64,000 nucleotides of DNA, taken from Desulfuromonas soudanensis (lineage in GTDB: Bacteria > Desulfobacterota > Desulfuromonadia > Desulfuromonadales > WTL). Under the pieces are notes generated by a model. It was given only the letters and a program-made list of their open reading frames with translations. It was not told where the DNA came from and made no database searches. Shown one piece after another: positions 54,339 through 64,000 of this stretch; within the stretch, counting starts at the first letter, position 1; each line of letters opens with the position of its first letter. A program made the position numbers and the translations under genes. The DNA is taken from NCBI RefSeq assembly GCF_001278055.1, contig NZ_CP010802.1:3038001-3102000 (forward strand). Direction: 5' to 3'.

Positions 54339-55691
54339 TCACCCAACCTTCGGCAGATGGGCCAGCGATTCCTTGATCGCCTCGGCGGGATACTCGTAAT
54401 CGGTCAGATGGCCGGCCAGAAAGTCGTCGTAGGCGGCCATATCGACATGGCCGTGCCCGGAGAGGTTGAAGAGGATGGTCTTCTCCTTCCCCTCCTCCTT
54501 GGCCTGCAACGCCTCGTCGATGGCGCCGCGGATGGCGTGGCTCGATTCCGGCGCCGGGATGATCCCCTCGGTCCGGGAAAAAAGGACCGCGGCCTCGAAA
54601 CAGGCCAGTTGCGCCACCGCTTTGGCTTCGACGACGCCGGCATGCACCAGCTGCGACACCAGCGGCGAGGCACCATGGTAGCGGAGTCCGCCGGCATGGA
54701 TTCCCGGCGGCATGAAGTCGTGGCCGAGGGTGTACATCTTGGCCACCGGCGCCATCTTGGCGGTGTCGCCATAATCGAAGGCGTAGACGCCGCGGGTCAG
54801 GGTCGGGCAGCTCAGCGGTTCCATGGCCAGAACCCGCACCTTTTTCCCGCTCGCCTTGTCGGCGATGAAGGGGAAGGCAATCCCGGCGAAGTTGGAACCG
54901 CCGCCGTGACAGCCGATGACGACATCGGGATAATCGCCGACCAGGGCCATCTGTTCCTTGGCCTCAAGACCGATGATCGTCTGGTGCAAACAGACATGGT
55001 TGAGGACGCTCCCCAGAGCGTAGCGCGTGTCTTCGCGGCTGACGGCATCCTCCACCGCCTCGCTGATGGCGATGCCGAGGGAGCCGTTGCTCTCGGGGTG
55101 CTCGGCGAGGATCGAGCGGCCGGAGTTGGTGCGGTTGGACGGCGAGGGAATGACCTCGGCGCCCCACAGCTGCATCATGCTCTTGCGGTACGGCTTTTGG
55201 TTGAAGGAGACCTTGACCATGTAGACCGTGCACTCGAGGCCGAACATCTGGCAGGCGAGGGCGATCGACGATCCCCACTGGCCGGCGCCGGTCTCGGTGG
55301 CGATGCGCTTGGTGCCGGAAATCTTGTTGTAGTAGGCCTGGGGGATGGCGCTGTTCGGCTTGTGGCTGCCGGCCGGCGAGGTCCCCTCGTACTTGTAGTA
55401 AATCTTCGCCGGCGTTCCGAGGGCCTTTTCCAGGCGGTGAGCGCGAAACATCGGCGCCGGTCGCCAGAGCTGGTAAATTTCCCGCACGGCCTCGGGAATA
55501 TCGATCCACCGCTGCTGGGAAACCTCCTGCTCGATCAACGGCATGGGGAAAAGCGGGAGCAAATCGTCGGGAGTGACCGGCTGCATCGTCCCGGGGTGGA
55601 TCACCGGCGCCAGAGGACCAGGGAGATCGGGGATGACATTGTACCACTGCTTCGGGATCCGGTCCTCGGGGAGCAATATCTTGGTCTGCAT
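54339..55691 (-). CDS. TrpB-like pyridoxal-phosphate enzyme (TrpB2)
   Basis: A 450-residue beta-chain paralogue of the TrpB2 type: the N-terminus [19 protein letters not shown] and [14 protein letters not shown] around the PLP lysine are diagnostic, and [11 protein letters not shown] binds phosphate. TrpB2 enzymes often do not depend on TrpA and may use O-phosphoserine or scavenge indole. The ATG at 55689-55691 has GGAGA upstream. Its place between trpC and trpF suggests a role in the pathway. Confidence 0.93.
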   Translation of the reverse strand: MQTKILLPEDRIPKQWYNVIPDLPGPLAPVIHPGTMQPVTPDDLLPLFPMPLIEQEVSQQRWIDIPEAVREIYQLWRPAPMFRAHRLEKALGTPAKIYYKYEGTSPAGSHKPNSAIPQAYYNKISGTKRIATETGAGQWGSSIALACQMFGLECTVYMVKVSFNQKPYRKSMMQLWGAEVIPSPSNRTNSGRSILAEHPESNGSLGIAISEAVEDAVSREDTRYALGSVLNHVCLHQTIIGLEAKEQMALVGDYPDVVIGCHGGGSNFAGIAFPFIADKASGKKVRVLAMEPLSCPTLTRGVYAFDYGDTAKMAPVAKMYTLGHDFMPPGIHAGGLRYHGASPLVSQLVHAGVVEAKAVAQLACFEAAVLFSRTEGIIPAPESSHAIRGAIDEALQAKEEGKEKTILFNLSGHGHVDMAAYDDFLAGHLTDYEYPAEAIKESLAHLPKVG

Positions 55692-55732
55692 CGGAATCTC
55701 CTTCTTGGGTAAATTAAATCCGCCGCCAGGGG

Positions 55733-56539
55733 TCAATCCTGGCCCGTCAGCTGGCGCAGTTTGGCGCCGATGTCGTCCTCGCGCATCAGCGACTCACCGA
55801 TGAGGAAGGCATGGGCCCCGGCCTTTTGCAAGCGCTCGATGTCGGCCCGGCCATTGACGCCGCTTTCGGCGACCACGAAACGATCGGGGGGAATCAACGG
55901 CCGCAGCCGCTCTGTGGTGCCGAGATCGGTGACGAAGGTGCGCAGGCTGCGGTTGTTGATGCCGATCAGTTCGATGTCGGTTTTCAGCGCCATCTCCAGC
56001 TCTTCCCGGTCGTGGACCTCCAGGAGGACATCGAGGTGGAGCTCGCCGGCAAGGGCGGCAAAGTCCCGCAGCTCGTTCAAATCGAGCATCGCGGCGATGA
56101 GGAGCACCGCGTCGGCGCCGAAGGCGCGCGCCTCGACGATCTGGTAGGGATCGCAGATAAAATCCTTGCGCAGCAGGGGGAGGGAGACCCCCTCGCGAAT
56201 CAGCCCGAGAGAGTTGAGATGACCGTAAAAAAACGCTTCGTCGGTGAGCACCGAAAGGCAGGTGGCGCCGTTGGCCTGATAGATCGCGGCGATCTCCAGC
56301 GGGTCGAAATCGGCGCGGATTATCCCCTTCGAAGGGGAGCCCTTCTTCACCTCGGCAATGACGGCCGTCCCCCCCGATTCATCCATGGTCCGCAACGCCC
56401 GGACAAAGCCGCGGGTCTGGTCCTCGACCAGGGAGAGTCGCTCGCGGAGACGCGCCAGGGGGAACCTGACCTTGGCGGCGGCGACCTCGTCGCGCTTGTG
56501 GGCGACGATCTTCTTCAAGATATCGGGAGTGCCGGTCAT
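55733..56539 (-). CDS. trpC: indole-3-glycerol phosphate synthase
   Basis: A 268-residue barrel: [14 protein letters not shown] (catalytic Lys), [24 protein letters not shown] and [20 protein letters not shown]. It closes the indole ring from CdRP. It follows trpD by 40 nt. The length matches the monofunctional enzyme; no trpF fusion. Confidence 0.96.
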   Translation of the reverse strand: MTGTPDILKKIVAHKRDEVAAAKVRFPLARLRERLSLVEDQTRGFVRALRTMDESGGTAVIAEVKKGSPSKGIIRADFDPLEIAAIYQANGATCLSVLTDEAFFYGHLNSLGLIREGVSLPLLRKDFICDPYQIVEARAFGADAVLLIAAMLDLNELRDFAALAGELHLDVLLEVHDREELEMALKTDIELIGINNRSLRTFVTDLGTTERLRPLIPPDRFVVAESGVNGRADIERLQKAGAHAFLIGESLMREDDIGAKLRQLTGQD

Positions 56540-56579
56540 GCCCCTCTTTTCCCCGGAGTCCCCCTGGGGGAAACCGGCA

Positions 56580-57632
56580 TCATGCGTTGGTGAGCTTCGC
56601 CAGTTTTTCGACCTGCATCAGGGCGCGTCCGGAGTCGATCGCGTCGCCGGCGAGGCTGAGCCCGGCTCTGACGTCTGCGACCTTGCCGGCGGCGATCAGG
56701 GCGTAGGCGGCGTTGAGCAATACGACGTCCCGCCGGGGTCCTTTTTCGCCGCCGAGGATATTGCGGACGACTTCGGCGTTCCCCCGGGCGTCGCCGCCGC
56801 GAAGATCGGCCATGGTACACCGGGAAAGACCGAACTGCTCGGGGGAGATGCGACTCATGGCAATCCCCCCCTCGGTGACGGTCGCGACGGCGGTCTCGGC
56901 TGTGAGAGTGATTTCGTCCATGCCGTCGAGGCCGTGAACGACGAAACCCCGCCGGCATCCGAGGTTATGCAGCACCTGCGCCAGAGGTTCGACCAGGTCC
57001 TCGCGATAGACCCCCATCACCTGACAGTCGGCCTTGGCCGGATTGGTCAGCGGCCCGAGGATATTGAAGATGGTGCGGATGCCGATCTCTTTGCGCGGAC
57101 CGATGGCGTGCTTCATCGCCCCGTGCAGGGCGGGTGCGAAGAGGAAGCCGATACCGATTTCCTCAATGCAGCGCTCCACCGTTTCCGGAGTGACGTCGAG
57201 TTCGACGCCGAGGGCCTCCAGGACGTCGGCGCTGCCGCAACTCGAGGAAACCGAGCGGTTGCCGTGCTTGGCGACCTTGACTCCGCAGGCCGAAACGACG
57301 AAGGCGACGGTGGTCGAGATGTTGAAGGTGTTGGTTCCGTCCCCCCCCGTTCCGACCACGTCGAGGATCGTCTCCAGATCGACGTTGATGTCGTCGCGGT
57401 CCATGTCGAGAACGTTGCGACCGACGCGGATCGGCGTCGCGCGCTCGCGCATCACCCGGGCCGCGCCGGTGATTTCGGGAACAGTCTCCCCCTTCATCCG
57501 CAGAGCGGTAATAAAAGCGCCGACCTGCGCCGGGGTGGCCCCCCCGGACATGATCTGATCCATGATCCCGATCATTTCTCCTTCGGAGAGGTCGATTCGC
57601 TCCACAACTTTGGCGATAGCGGCTTTGATCAT
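56580..57632 (-). CDS. trpD: anthranilate phosphoribosyltransferase
   Basis: A 350-residue Trp[15 protein letters not shown] is the PRPP-binding loop, [21 protein letters not shown] the substrate region, and [11 protein letters not shown] a second signature. It is monofunctional. ATG 57630-57632 with AGGAGA is the natural start; a longer frame continues into trpG without a site. A small hairpin (57668-57686) precedes it. Confidence 0.96.
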   Translation of the reverse strand: MIKAAIAKVVERIDLSEGEMIGIMDQIMSGGATPAQVGAFITALRMKGETVPEITGAARVMRERATPIRVGRNVLDMDRDDINVDLETILDVVGTGGDGTNTFNISTTVAFVVSACGVKVAKHGNRSVSSSCGSADVLEALGVELDVTPETVERCIEEIGIGFLFAPALHGAMKHAIGPRKEIGIRTIFNILGPLTNPAKADCQVMGVYREDLVEPLAQVLHNLGCRRGFVVHGLDGMDEITLTAETAVATVTEGGIAMSRISPEQFGLSRCTMADLRGGDARGNAEVVRNILGGEKGPRRDVVLLNAAYALIAAGKVADVRAGLSLAGDAIDSGRALMQVEKLAKLTNA

Positions 57633-57667
57633 GAGGGTCTCCTGTCCTGCGCGAGGCCTGCGCCCCC

Positions 57668-57686
57668 GGGCGGAGGTGATCCGCCC
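57668..57686. repeat. small hairpin between trpG and trpD
   Basis: Arms GGGCGGA and TCCGCCC with a 5-nt loop sit in the 68-nt trpG-trpD gap. No T-run is present; it may affect mRNA stability. Confidence 0.5.
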
Positions 57687-57700
57687 TGCCCTATGGTTAA

Positions 57701-58267
57701 TCAGGTCAGTTCGAGAAAGTTCTGCAGCAAACGCTTCCCTTCGACGGTCAGAATCGACTCGGGGTGAAACTGCACTCCCCAGAGGGGGCGCTCCCGATGT
57801 TCGAGTCCCATGATCGTTCCGTCCTCGATCCAGGCGCAGATGCGCAGACACGACGGGAGACTTGCCTTCTCGACGATGAGCGAGTGATAGCGAGTGGCGA
57901 CAAAGGGGTTGGAGAGGCCGCTGAAAACCCCGCTGTCGTCATGGTGGATGAAGCTGGTCTTGCCGTGCATCAACTCGGCGGCGCGGATCACCTTGCCGCC
58001 GAAGGCGTGGCCGATGGCCTGGTGCCCGAGGCAGACACCGAGCATGGGAATTGTCGCCGAGAGGCGCTTGATCAGCTCCACGGAAATGCCGGCTTCGGCC
58101 GGAGAACAGGGACCGGGGGAGACGACGATGCGACGCGGCGAAAGGGCGGCGACCTCTTCGACCGTGATCTGGTCGTTGCGATACACCACCACCTCCTCGC
58201 CGAGTTCCTGCAGATACTGGACGAGATTGTAGGTGAAGGAGTCGTAGTTGTCGAGCATCAGCAACAT
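57701..58267 (-). CDS. trpG: anthranilate synthase glutamine amidotransferase component
   Basis: A 188-residue class I amidotransferase: [30 protein letters not shown] with the catalytic Cys, and FHPESILT with His and Glu. It passes ammonia to TrpE. ATG 58265-58267 lies one nucleotide after the trpE stop. It could also serve as PabA for folate synthesis, since such subunits are often shared. Confidence 0.95.
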   Translation of the reverse strand: MLLMLDNYDSFTYNLVQYLQELGEEVVVYRNDQITVEEVAALSPRRIVVSPGPCSPAEAGISVELIKRLSATIPMLGVCLGHQAIGHAFGGKVIRAAELMHGKTSFIHHDDSGVFSGLSNPFVATRYHSLIVEKASLPSCLRICAWIEDGTIMGLEHRERPLWGVQFHPESILTVEGKRLLQNFLELT

Positions 58268-58268
58268 G

Positions 58269-59747
58269 TCAATCGAGCCCCCTCTGCGCCATTTCGATCG
58301 CTCTCTGGACGCCCATCGCCTTGCTGATCGTTTCCTGATACTCGGCGGCAGGATCCGAGTCGGCAACGATGCCGGCGCCGGCCTGGAGAAAGATCCGGTC
58401 GCCGTCGATGATCAGGGTGCGGATGGCGATCGCCATGTCCATGTTCCCGGAAAAGGAGAAGTAGCCGACGGCCCCCCCGTAGATCTCCCGACGGCACGGC
58501 TCGAGTTCGTCGATAATCTCCATCGCCCGGATCTTCGGGGATCCGGAGAGGGTCCCGGCGGGAAAGGTGGCACGGAAAACGTCGAAGGCGTCCCGCTCCG
58601 GAGGGAGCTCGCCGCGGACGTTGGAGACGATATGCATGACGTGGGAGTAGCGCTCAACGACCATCAGCTCGCTCACCTCGACACTCCCCGGCAGAGCGAC
58701 CCGGCCGATGTCGTTGCGGCCGAGATCGACCAGCATGATATGCTCGGCCCGCTCCTTGGGATCGGCGAGGAGTTCCTCTTCGAGGCGACCGTCCTCCTCG
58801 GAAGTGGCGCCGCGGGGGCGGGTCCCGGCGATGGGGCGCACCTCGACTCTGGTCCCCTCCTTGCGGACCAGGACCTCGGGGGAGGCCCCGACCACCAGGG
58901 TTTCGCCGAAGCGGAGGAAGAACATGTACGGCGAAGGATTGATGGTCCGCAGCGCCCGGTAGATATCGAAGGGGTCGGCACAGAGTTGACCGGAGAAGCG
59001 CTGGGAAAGGACCACCTGAAAGATGTCGCCGGCGCGGATATACTCCTTCCCCCGCACCACCGCCGCCTTGAAATCGGCCTGAGAAAAGTTCGACTCGAAG
59101 GCGATGGGAATCGCGGCACCCGGGGCGGTGTGCGGCGGAAGGGGCGAGCGAAGGCGGGCGATGAGACCGTCGATCGCCTTGATCCCGCGCCCGTAGGCAG
59201 CGACGGGATCCTCCTCCGGCTGCAGGTGGACGTTGCAGACCACCTTGATCTTCTGACGCATGTTGTCGAAGATCAGCAGTTCTTCCGTGAGAAGGAAAGC
59301 GGCGTCGTAGGCCCCGATCTCCCTTGGATTCTCGTCGGGCAACCGTTCAATGAAGCGGACCATGTCGTAGCCGAGGTAGCCGACGGCGCCTCCGGAAAAC
59401 CGCGGGAGCCCTGGAACGGAGACGGGCCGGTAGGGAGCCATGAACTCCTTGAGCCTGGCCAGGGGATCGGAACTTTCCCCGGAATGAATGACCCGGTCGC
59501 CGTTGAGGACCTCGTAACGCACCCCCTGACAGCGAAAGACCTTGGCCGGACCACTGCCGAGGAAGGAGTAGCGCGCCCACTTTTCGCCCCCCTCGATACT
59601 CTCGAGGAGAAAGGAGGTGTGACCGTCGTCGATCTTTTTGAAGGCCGAGACCGGCGTTTCCATGTCGGCGAGAATCTCCCGGTAGACCGGGATAAGATTG
59701 CCGTGGGTCGTGGCGGAGGCGAATTCACTCAGGGATGGAAAATACAT
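58269..59747 (-). CDS. trpE: anthranilate synthase component I
   Basis: A 492-residue chorismate-utilising enzyme: the N-terminal [16 protein letters not shown] holds the tryptophan feedback site, and [19 protein letters not shown] and [14 protein letters not shown] form the active site. ATG 59747 follows GGAG. It is first in the operon and probably sensitive to tryptophan through the LLES-type motif. Feedback rather than attenuation may be the main control, as the leader is very short. Confidence 0.96.
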   Translation of the reverse strand: MYFPSLSEFASATTHGNLIPVYREILADMETPVSAFKKIDDGHTSFLLESIEGGEKWARYSFLGSGPAKVFRCQGVRYEVLNGDRVIHSGESSDPLARLKEFMAPYRPVSVPGLPRFSGGAVGYLGYDMVRFIERLPDENPREIGAYDAAFLLTEELLIFDNMRQKIKVVCNVHLQPEEDPVAAYGRGIKAIDGLIARLRSPLPPHTAPGAAIPIAFESNFSQADFKAAVVRGKEYIRAGDIFQVVLSQRFSGQLCADPFDIYRALRTINPSPYMFFLRFGETLVVGASPEVLVRKEGTRVEVRPIAGTRPRGATSEEDGRLEEELLADPKERAEHIMLVDLGRNDIGRVALPGSVEVSELMVVERYSHVMHIVSNVRGELPPERDAFDVFRATFPAGTLSGSPKIRAMEIIDELEPCRREIYGGAVGYFSFSGNMDMAIAIRTLIIDGDRIFLQAGAGIVADSDPAAEYQETISKAMGVQRAIEMAQRGLD

Positions 59748-59773
59748 GCAAACTCCAGCGACAAAAGATGGTT

Positions 59774-59802
59774 ACATTAGCACGGAAGCCTGAACCGGTC
59801 AA
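59774..59802 (-). promoter_or_regulatory. candidate sigma70 promoter of the trp operon
   Basis: TTGACC (59797-59802), a 17-nt spacer and TAATGT (59774-59779) on the minus strand. The start near 59767 leaves about 20 nt before the trpE ATG, too short for a leader peptide. Confidence 0.5.
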
Positions 59803-59838
59803 CATTCAAGCCCCGCTGTCCCCCTCTGCCGGCACAAC

Positions 59839-59870
59839 AAAAAAGGGCAAGGAGTCTCCTCCCTGCCCTT
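59839..59870 (-). terminator. intrinsic terminator of the alpha ribosomal operon
   Basis: An inverted repeat with outer arms AAGGGCA/TGCCCTT (59843-59870) and an inner AGGAG/CTCCT stem is followed on the minus strand by TTTTTT (59839-59844). It lies 22 nt after the rplQ stop. Confidence 0.85.
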
Positions 59871-59892
59871 CCCAATCCGGTGTACCGGAATA

Positions 59893-60402
59893 TCATTTTT
59901 CGCCTTCACCCTCTTCGGAAGCGGGCTCGGCCACTGGGGCCTCCACGACCTCGGTGGCGACAACAGGTGCAACTGTGGCCTTCGAAGTGGCCTTCGAAGC
60001 GGCCTTCGGAGCGGCCTTGACCGGTTTGACAGGTCGGGGAGTAATCTCTTCCTCGACCAATTCGATGATCGAGAGAGAAGCATTGTCTCCTGCACGGTTC
60101 CCCATCTTGATGATGCGGGTATAGCCGCCGGGACGATCCGTGTAGCGGGGACCGATCATTTCGAAGAGTTTTCCGACAACCGTACGGTCGCGGATTACCT
60201 GAAGGGCCTGGCGCCGGGCATGGAGGTCGCCGCGCTTTCCGAGGGAAATCATTCTCTCGGCGAGTTTGCGAACTTCTTTGGCCCGCGCGTCGGTGGTGGT
60301 GATCTTCTCGTGATCGAGGAGGGAGGTCACCATATTCCGCAACATGGCCGAGCGGTGGCTCGAATTACGACCGAGCCGTCTGCCGGAGTTGTTATGACGC
60401 AT
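59893..60402 (-). CDS. rplQ: 50S ribosomal protein L17 with long C-terminal extension
   Basis: A 169-residue L17. The first 120 residues match the family (N-terminal [35 protein letters not shown]). About 40-50 extra residues at the end are rich in Ala, Lys, Val, Pro and Glu ([15 protein letters not shown]) and are encoded partly by a 12-nt tandem repeat. It sits near the tunnel exit of the large subunit. The extension is likely disordered. It is the last gene of the alpha operon. Confidence 0.95.
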   Translation of the reverse strand: MRHNNSGRRLGRNSSHRSAMLRNMVTSLLDHEKITTTDARAKEVRKLAERMISLGKRGDLHARRQALQVIRDRTVVGKLFEMIGPRYTDRPGGYTRIIKMGNRAGDNASLSIIELVEEEITPRPVKPVKAAPKAASKATSKATVAPVVATEVVEAPVAEPASEEGEGEK

Positions 60403-60444
60403 CGTTCTGTGGTCCTTTCTTTATTAATCCGTCGGGCCTCGGAA

Positions 60445-61461
60445 TCAGACTTCCTCGTTCCCCTTCTGAATCATTTTGAGATACTCGGCATCGGGAAAAC
60501 CGTCCAGCTTCATCCCGAGCGTCAGTCCCATGTCGGACAGAATGTCCTTGATCTCATTGAGGGACTTGCGCCCGAAGTTCTGGGTCTTGAGCATTTCAGC
60601 TTCTGAACGCTGAACCAGGTCGCCGATCAGCCTGATGTTGGCGTTTTTCAGACAGTTGGCGCTGCGCACCGAAAGCTCGAGCTCATCCACCGTACGGTAG
60701 AGGTTTTCGTTGATCTTGCGCCCCTCTTCACCCACGGCCTCCTCGACCGGCTCGATCTCCTCGTCGAAATTGATGAAGATCTGCAGTTGATCCTTGAGGA
60801 TCTTCGAGGCATAGGCGACGGCGTCGTCCGGGCGGACGCTGCCATCGGTCGTGACTTCCAGGGTCAGCTTGTCGTAGTTGGTGATCTGACCGACGCGAGC
60901 GTTGGTCACCGTGAAATTCACCTTTTTGACCGGGCTGAAAATAGCATCGATGGGGATGGTGCCGACCGGTGCATTCTCGTCCCGATTGCGCTCGGCGGGC
61001 TCGTACCCTTTTCCCATGGCGACCACCATGTCCATTTCCACATCGGCCTCTTTGGAGCAGGTGGCGATATGGTGACTGCGGTTGATGATCTCAACGTGCG
61101 AGTCGGTAATGATGTCGCCGGCGGTGATAACGCCCGCCCCTTTTTTGACGATACGGACGTTGCGGCTCTCATTGCCGTGGACTTTGAGAAGCACGCCTTT
61201 GAGATTGAGGATGATATCGGTAACGTCCTCGGTCACGCCGGGAACAGTGGAGAACTCGTGAAGCACCCCTTTTATCCGCACCGAGGTAAGCGCCGCACCT
61301 TGCAGGGAAGAAAGGAGAGCCCGACGGAGTGAGTTGCCCAGCGTCGTTGCAAAACCCCGTTCAAAGGGTTCGGCAAAAAAACGGCAGTAACTGTCCGTCA
61401 TCGTTTCCGTTTCAACCTGGAGGCGCTTGGGCTTGATGAGATCTCTCCAGTTTTTATACAT
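60445..61461 (-). CDS. rpoA: DNA-directed RNA polymerase subunit alpha
   Basis: A 338-residue alpha subunit: N-terminal dimerisation domain with [20 protein letters not shown], and a C-terminal domain with [15 protein letters not shown] and [17 protein letters not shown], which contact UP elements and activators. The order rpsD-rpoA-rplQ is the usual alpha operon. It ends with a short acidic tail. Confidence 0.97.
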   Translation of the reverse strand: MYKNWRDLIKPKRLQVETETMTDSYCRFFAEPFERGFATTLGNSLRRALLSSLQGAALTSVRIKGVLHEFSTVPGVTEDVTDIILNLKGVLLKVHGNESRNVRIVKKGAGVITAGDIITDSHVEIINRSHHIATCSKEADVEMDMVVAMGKGYEPAERNRDENAPVGTIPIDAIFSPVKKVNFTVTNARVGQITNYDKLTLEVTTDGSVRPDDAVAYASKILKDQLQIFINFDEEIEPVEEAVGEEGRKINENLYRTVDELELSVRSANCLKNANIRLIGDLVQRSEAEMLKTQNFGRKSLNEIKDILSDMGLTLGMKLDGFPDAEYLKMIQKGNEEV

Positions 61462-61503
61462 TCGTATCCTCCGTATTGAGGTTACAGCCTTGGATTGCCA
61501 GGA

Positions 61504-62133
61504 TTACTTGGAATACAGCTCGACGATGAGGTGTTCCTGGAATACAGGCGTGGTCATCTCTTCACGGATCGGAAGTGTTTTGACCGTTCCCTTGAACGCA
61601 GTGCGATCGAGTTCAATCCACGAAGGAACGCCGCGGCGCATAACACCGTCCAGGGCTTCGTTCACCCGGGCAATTTTCCGACTCTTTTCGCGGACTTCGG
61701 CAACATCTCCAACCCTCACAGAGAAAGAGGGGATGTTCACCTTGCGGCCGTTCACCAGAAAATGCCCCTGACGGACGAGCATGCGAGCCTCGTTGCGGGA
61801 GGTGGCAAATCCGCTGCGATAGATAATGCTATCGAGGCGCCGTTCGAGAAGTACCAGAAGGTTCTCGCCGGTGACCCCCTTCATACGGTCGGCTTCTGCA
61901 AAATACGACCGGAACTGCGCCTCAAGGAGACCGTAGGAACGTTTGACACGCTGCTTTTCACGCAGCTGCGTTCCGTAGTTGGTTACCTTGACGCGCCCCT
62001 GACCGTGCTGGCCGGGTGCGTAATTGCGGCGTTCGACTGCGCATTTATCGGTATGGCACCTGTCCCCCTTCAGGAACAGTTTCATATTTTCTCTCCGGCA
62101 AAGCCGGCAGACGGGACCAGTATATCTAGCCAA
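61504..62133 (-). CDS. rpsD: 30S ribosomal protein S4
   Basis: A 209-residue S4 of the zinc-binding (C+) type, with Cys9, Cys12, Cys26 and Cys31, and an S4 RNA-binding domain ([19 protein letters not shown]). It starts protein assembly of the small subunit and may repress its operon. Start is TTG at 62131-62133 behind AAGGAGG. Confidence 0.97.
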   Translation of the reverse strand: MARYTGPVCRLCRRENMKLFLKGDRCHTDKCAVERRNYAPGQHGQGRVKVTNYGTQLREKQRVKRSYGLLEAQFRSYFAEADRMKGVTGENLLVLLERRLDSIIYRSGFATSRNEARMLVRQGHFLVNGRKVNIPSFSVRVGDVAEVREKSRKIARVNEALDGVMRRGVPSWIELDRTAFKGTVKTLPIREEMTTPVFQEHLIVELYSK

Positions 62134-62153
62134 CGTTCGTCCTCCTTATATCG

Positions 62154-62549
62154 TTAAACTCTTCTGCGTTTCGGGGGACGGCAGCCGTTGTGAGGAATCG
62201 GCGTAACGTCCTTGATCAGGGAGATGTTGAGTCCGGCGGCCTGCAGGGCACGGAGAGCGGACTCCCGACCCGAGCCGGGTCCCTTGACGTGGACTTCAAC
62301 GCTGCGCATCCCATGCTCCTGGGCCTTTTTTGCGGCATCCTCGGCGGCCACCTGGGCCGCAAAGGGGGTACTCTTGCGGGACCCCTTGAAGGCCTTGGCG
62401 CCACATGTCGACCAGGAGATCACGTTCCCGGCGACATCGGTGATGGTGATGATCGTATTATTGAAAGTCGCCTGGATGTGAGCCACTCCAGTCGGGACGT
62501 TCTTCTTTTCCTTAGTCTTCCTGACTACTTTCTTACCGGGCTTAGCCAT
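62154..62549 (-). CDS. rpsK: 30S ribosomal protein S11
   Basis: A 131-residue S11 with [33 protein letters not shown] and the end [18 protein letters not shown]. It lies 11 nt after rpsM and 20 nt before rpsD. The ATG has GGAGGA upstream. Confidence 0.97.
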   Translation of the reverse strand: MAKPGKKVVRKTKEKKNVPTGVAHIQATFNNTIITITDVAGNVISWSTCGAKAFKGSRKSTPFAAQVAAEDAAKKAQEHGMRSVEVHVKGPGSGRESALRALQAAGLNISLIKDVTPIPHNGCRPPKRRRV

Positions 62550-62560
62550 CGTTCCTCCAA

Positions 62561-62929
62561 TTATTTCTTCTTACCGGCCACGGTCTTGCGAGGACCCTTC
62601 CGGGTACGGGCATTGGTTTTGGTTTTCTGGCCACGGACGGGAAGTCCTCGGCGATGACGCAATCCACGATAACAACCGAGATCCATCAAGCGCTTGATAT
62701 TCATGGAAATTTCGCGACGCAGATCCCCTTCGACCTTGTGTTCACGGTCGATGACTTCGCGGATCTTGCCAAGTTCCACTTCATTCAAGTCGTCGGAACG
62801 GGTATTGAAATCTACCCCGGCCTTGGTCAGAATCTCCCTGGACGCGGAGTTACCAATGCCGTAAATGTAGGTGAGTGCTATCTCGCACCGCTTGTTTCTC
62901 GGTAAGTCGATACCAGCAATACGTGCCAA
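62561..62929 (-). CDS. rpsM: 30S ribosomal protein S13
   Basis: A 122-residue S13 with [28 protein letters not shown] and the basic tail [18 protein letters not shown]. The start is TTG at 62927-62929 with a GGAGGA site 7 nt upstream; no ATG fits. It contacts the P-site tRNA. Confidence 0.97.
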   Translation of the reverse strand: MARIAGIDLPRNKRCEIALTYIYGIGNSASREILTKAGVDFNTRSDDLNEVELGKIREVIDREHKVEGDLRREISMNIKRLMDLGCYRGLRHRRGLPVRGQKTKTNARTRKGPRKTVAGKKK

Positions 62930-62950
62930 TGTCTGTTCCTCCTAATCCCT

Positions 62951-63064
62951 TTATCCCTGTTTCTGCTTGTGCTTGGGGTTCTCACAGATAATCCGGACAA
63001 TACCCTTGCGCTTGACGACCTTGCACTTGTCGCAGATTGCCTTAACCGAAGCTCGGACCTTCAT
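62951..63064 (-). CDS. rpmJ: 50S ribosomal protein L36
   Basis: A 37-residue protein of the zinc-binding form: [17 protein letters not shown] with Cys11, Cys14, Cys27 and His32 as zinc ligands. It lies between map and rpsM. The second common form without cysteines is not the type here. Confidence 0.97.
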   Translation of the reverse strand: MKVRASVKAICDKCKVVKRKGIVRIICENPKHKQKQG

Positions 63065-63159
63065 CACTCTATTCCTTTTGGTAAGCCATTCTGTTATTGA
63101 AACACCGAAACCGCGCTGCCAGCCCCGGGATTACCGCCCCACCTGAATTCTCAACCGTC

Positions 63160-63909
63160 TTAACGAATCCGGGTCAGTATTTCAGGGCCGTCTTCGGTGA
63201 CTGCTACCGTGTGTTCAAAGTGAGCGGAGGGTTTCCCGTCGACCGTGACGGCCGTCCACCCATCTTCGAGAATCTTCACCTCGGGGCGTCCCATATTGAT
63301 CATCGGCTCGATGGCCAGAACCATACCGGCTTTAAGCCGCGGACCCTGTCCCGGAGGACCGAAGTTGGGGATCTGCGGGGCTTCATGCAGTTCGCGGCCG
63401 ATGCCGTGGCCGACAAACTCCCGAACCACCGAATACCCTTCTTTCTCGACGCAGGTCTGAACAGCGCTGGAGATGTCGGACAACCGGCCGCCAATGACCG
63501 CCGCCTCAATGCCTAACTCCAGGGACCGCCTGGTGATCCGCAACAGTTTCGCCCTGTCGTCATCGATCGACCCGACGGGGATCGTCATGGCGGCGTCACC
63601 ATAGAACCCCCGATAGACCACACCGAAATCGATACTCAGGATTTCACCCTCGGTCAGCGGGATCTCGTTGGGAAACCCGTGAACAACCTGATCGTTGGGG
63701 GAAGCGCAGACCGTGAAGGGAAAACCGCCATACCCCTTGAAGGCCGGACGGGCCTTCCTCTTCCGGCATTCATCTTCGGCCAGACTGTCAAGCTCCCGGG
63801 TCGTTACACCGGGACAGATTCGCTCCCGCAGCAACTCGAGAATTTCGGCTACCATTTCTCCGGCAACACGCATCTGGTCGAGTTCAGCACTGGATTTTAA
63901 AACGATCAC
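63160..63909 (-). CDS. map: methionine aminopeptidase, type I
   Basis: A 249-residue type I enzyme: VVHGFPNEIPL with the His, ILSIDFGVVYRGFYGDAA with the two Asp metal ligands, EFVGHGIGRELHEAPQIPN with His, and LAIEPMINMG with Glu. It removes N-terminal Met. GTG start at 63907-63909 follows adk by one nucleotide. No infA gene lies between it and rpmJ; that 95-nt stretch holds nothing coding that I can see. Confidence 0.96.
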   Translation of the reverse strand: MIVLKSSAELDQMRVAGEMVAEILELLRERICPGVTTRELDSLAEDECRKRKARPAFKGYGGFPFTVCASPNDQVVHGFPNEIPLTEGEILSIDFGVVYRGFYGDAAMTIPVGSIDDDRAKLLRITRRSLELGIEAAVIGGRLSDISSAVQTCVEKEGYSVVREFVGHGIGRELHEAPQIPNFGPPGQGPRLKAGMVLAIEPMINMGRPEVKILEDGWTAVTVDGKPSAHFEHTVAVTEDGPEILTRIR

Positions 63910-63910
63910 G

Positions 63911-64000
63911 TCAACTGGTCCGACAGACGGCCAGCAGTTGTTCCTGGACAGCGTTCATTTCCTGCATCCCATCGATGACCGAAAGGAGACCGGCGCGACG
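63911..64000 (-). CDS. adk: adenylate kinase, C-terminal end (partial)
   Basis: Twenty-nine codons before a TGA at 63911-63913 read as the C-terminal helix of adenylate kinase (GLLSVIDGMQEMNAVQEQL). The rest lies beyond the window edge. The adk-map order is the usual one in ribosomal operons of this type. The call rests on the short end and on context. Confidence 0.7.
   Translation of the reverse strand, partial: RRAGLLSVIDGMQEMNAVQEQLLAVCRTS

Overview
The window is a GC-rich chromosomal segment read mostly from the minus strand. The gene content and order suggest a Desulfuromonadales/Geobacter-like member of the former Deltaproteobacteria. The pointers are a citramalate synthase and aspartate kinase pair, a diadenylate cyclase (cdaA-cdaR-glmM) cluster in a Gram-negative with lptD, a long folP, a trp operon holding a second trpB, and a class II pyruvate dehydrogenase. 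The taxonomic assignment is inference from family content; no rRNA is present.

Left edge (1-4.3 kb): an accessory patch. It holds an Ig-like surface-protein fragment without a start, an AT-rich secreted protein of unknown function, and an alpha/beta hydrolase whose 5' end appears broken. From 4.3 to 13.4 kb lie hrpB, a PHP-APH fusion kinase-like protein, an FHA/PP2C/Ser-Thr kinase signalling operon with a CHASE2 sensor, and a small four-helix membrane protein. From 13.5 to 19.4 kb is a pyruvate dehydrogenase operon (E1 alpha, E1 beta, E2) that ends in a Lon-family protease; its E3 partner is probably encoded at 28-29 kb. From 19.5 to 23.3 kb is the main forward-strand block: a FadB/FadJ-like beta-oxidation enzyme, a DUF302 protein and an FAD oxidoreductase.

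From 23.3 to 38.9 kb come a lipoprotein thiol peroxidase lacking the resolving cysteine, a 51-residue zinc ribbon, a ComEA-like helix-hairpin-helix protein, cimA and lysC. These are followed by a dense run of overlapping housekeeping genes (lpd, tsaE, CBS protein, nnr, acpS, pdxJ, glmM, cdaR, cdaA, folP, ftsH) that is probably one or a few transcripts. From 39 to 50.2 kb are tilS, a tRNA-fMet/tRNA-Met pair with its own promoter and terminator, SPOR protein, argS, ftsB-like, a second ComEA-like gene behind a highly structured leader, lptD, folC, accD and a metallo-beta-lactamase-fold phosphodiesterase-like protein.

From 49.4 to 59.8 kb lies the tryptophan pathway, trpE-G-D-C-B2-F-B, then an RNA helicase and a uracil-DNA glycosylase, then trpA. 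A sigma70-like promoter sits so close to trpE that no attenuator leader fits. The right end (59.9-64 kb) is the alpha ribosomal operon: adk (partial), map, rpmJ, rpsM, rpsK, rpsD, rpoA, rplQ, with an intrinsic terminator. Several starts are TTG or GTG, and 1-14 nt overlaps and 1-3 nt gaps are common, which is typical of tightly coupled operons. I see no CRISPR array, insertion sequence or prophage. No clearly new system stands out. The best candidates for follow-up are the kinase-phosphatase-FHA module with shared threonine motifs, the PHP-APH fusion, the structured leader upstream of the secreted ComEA-like gene, and the accessory patch at the left edge.
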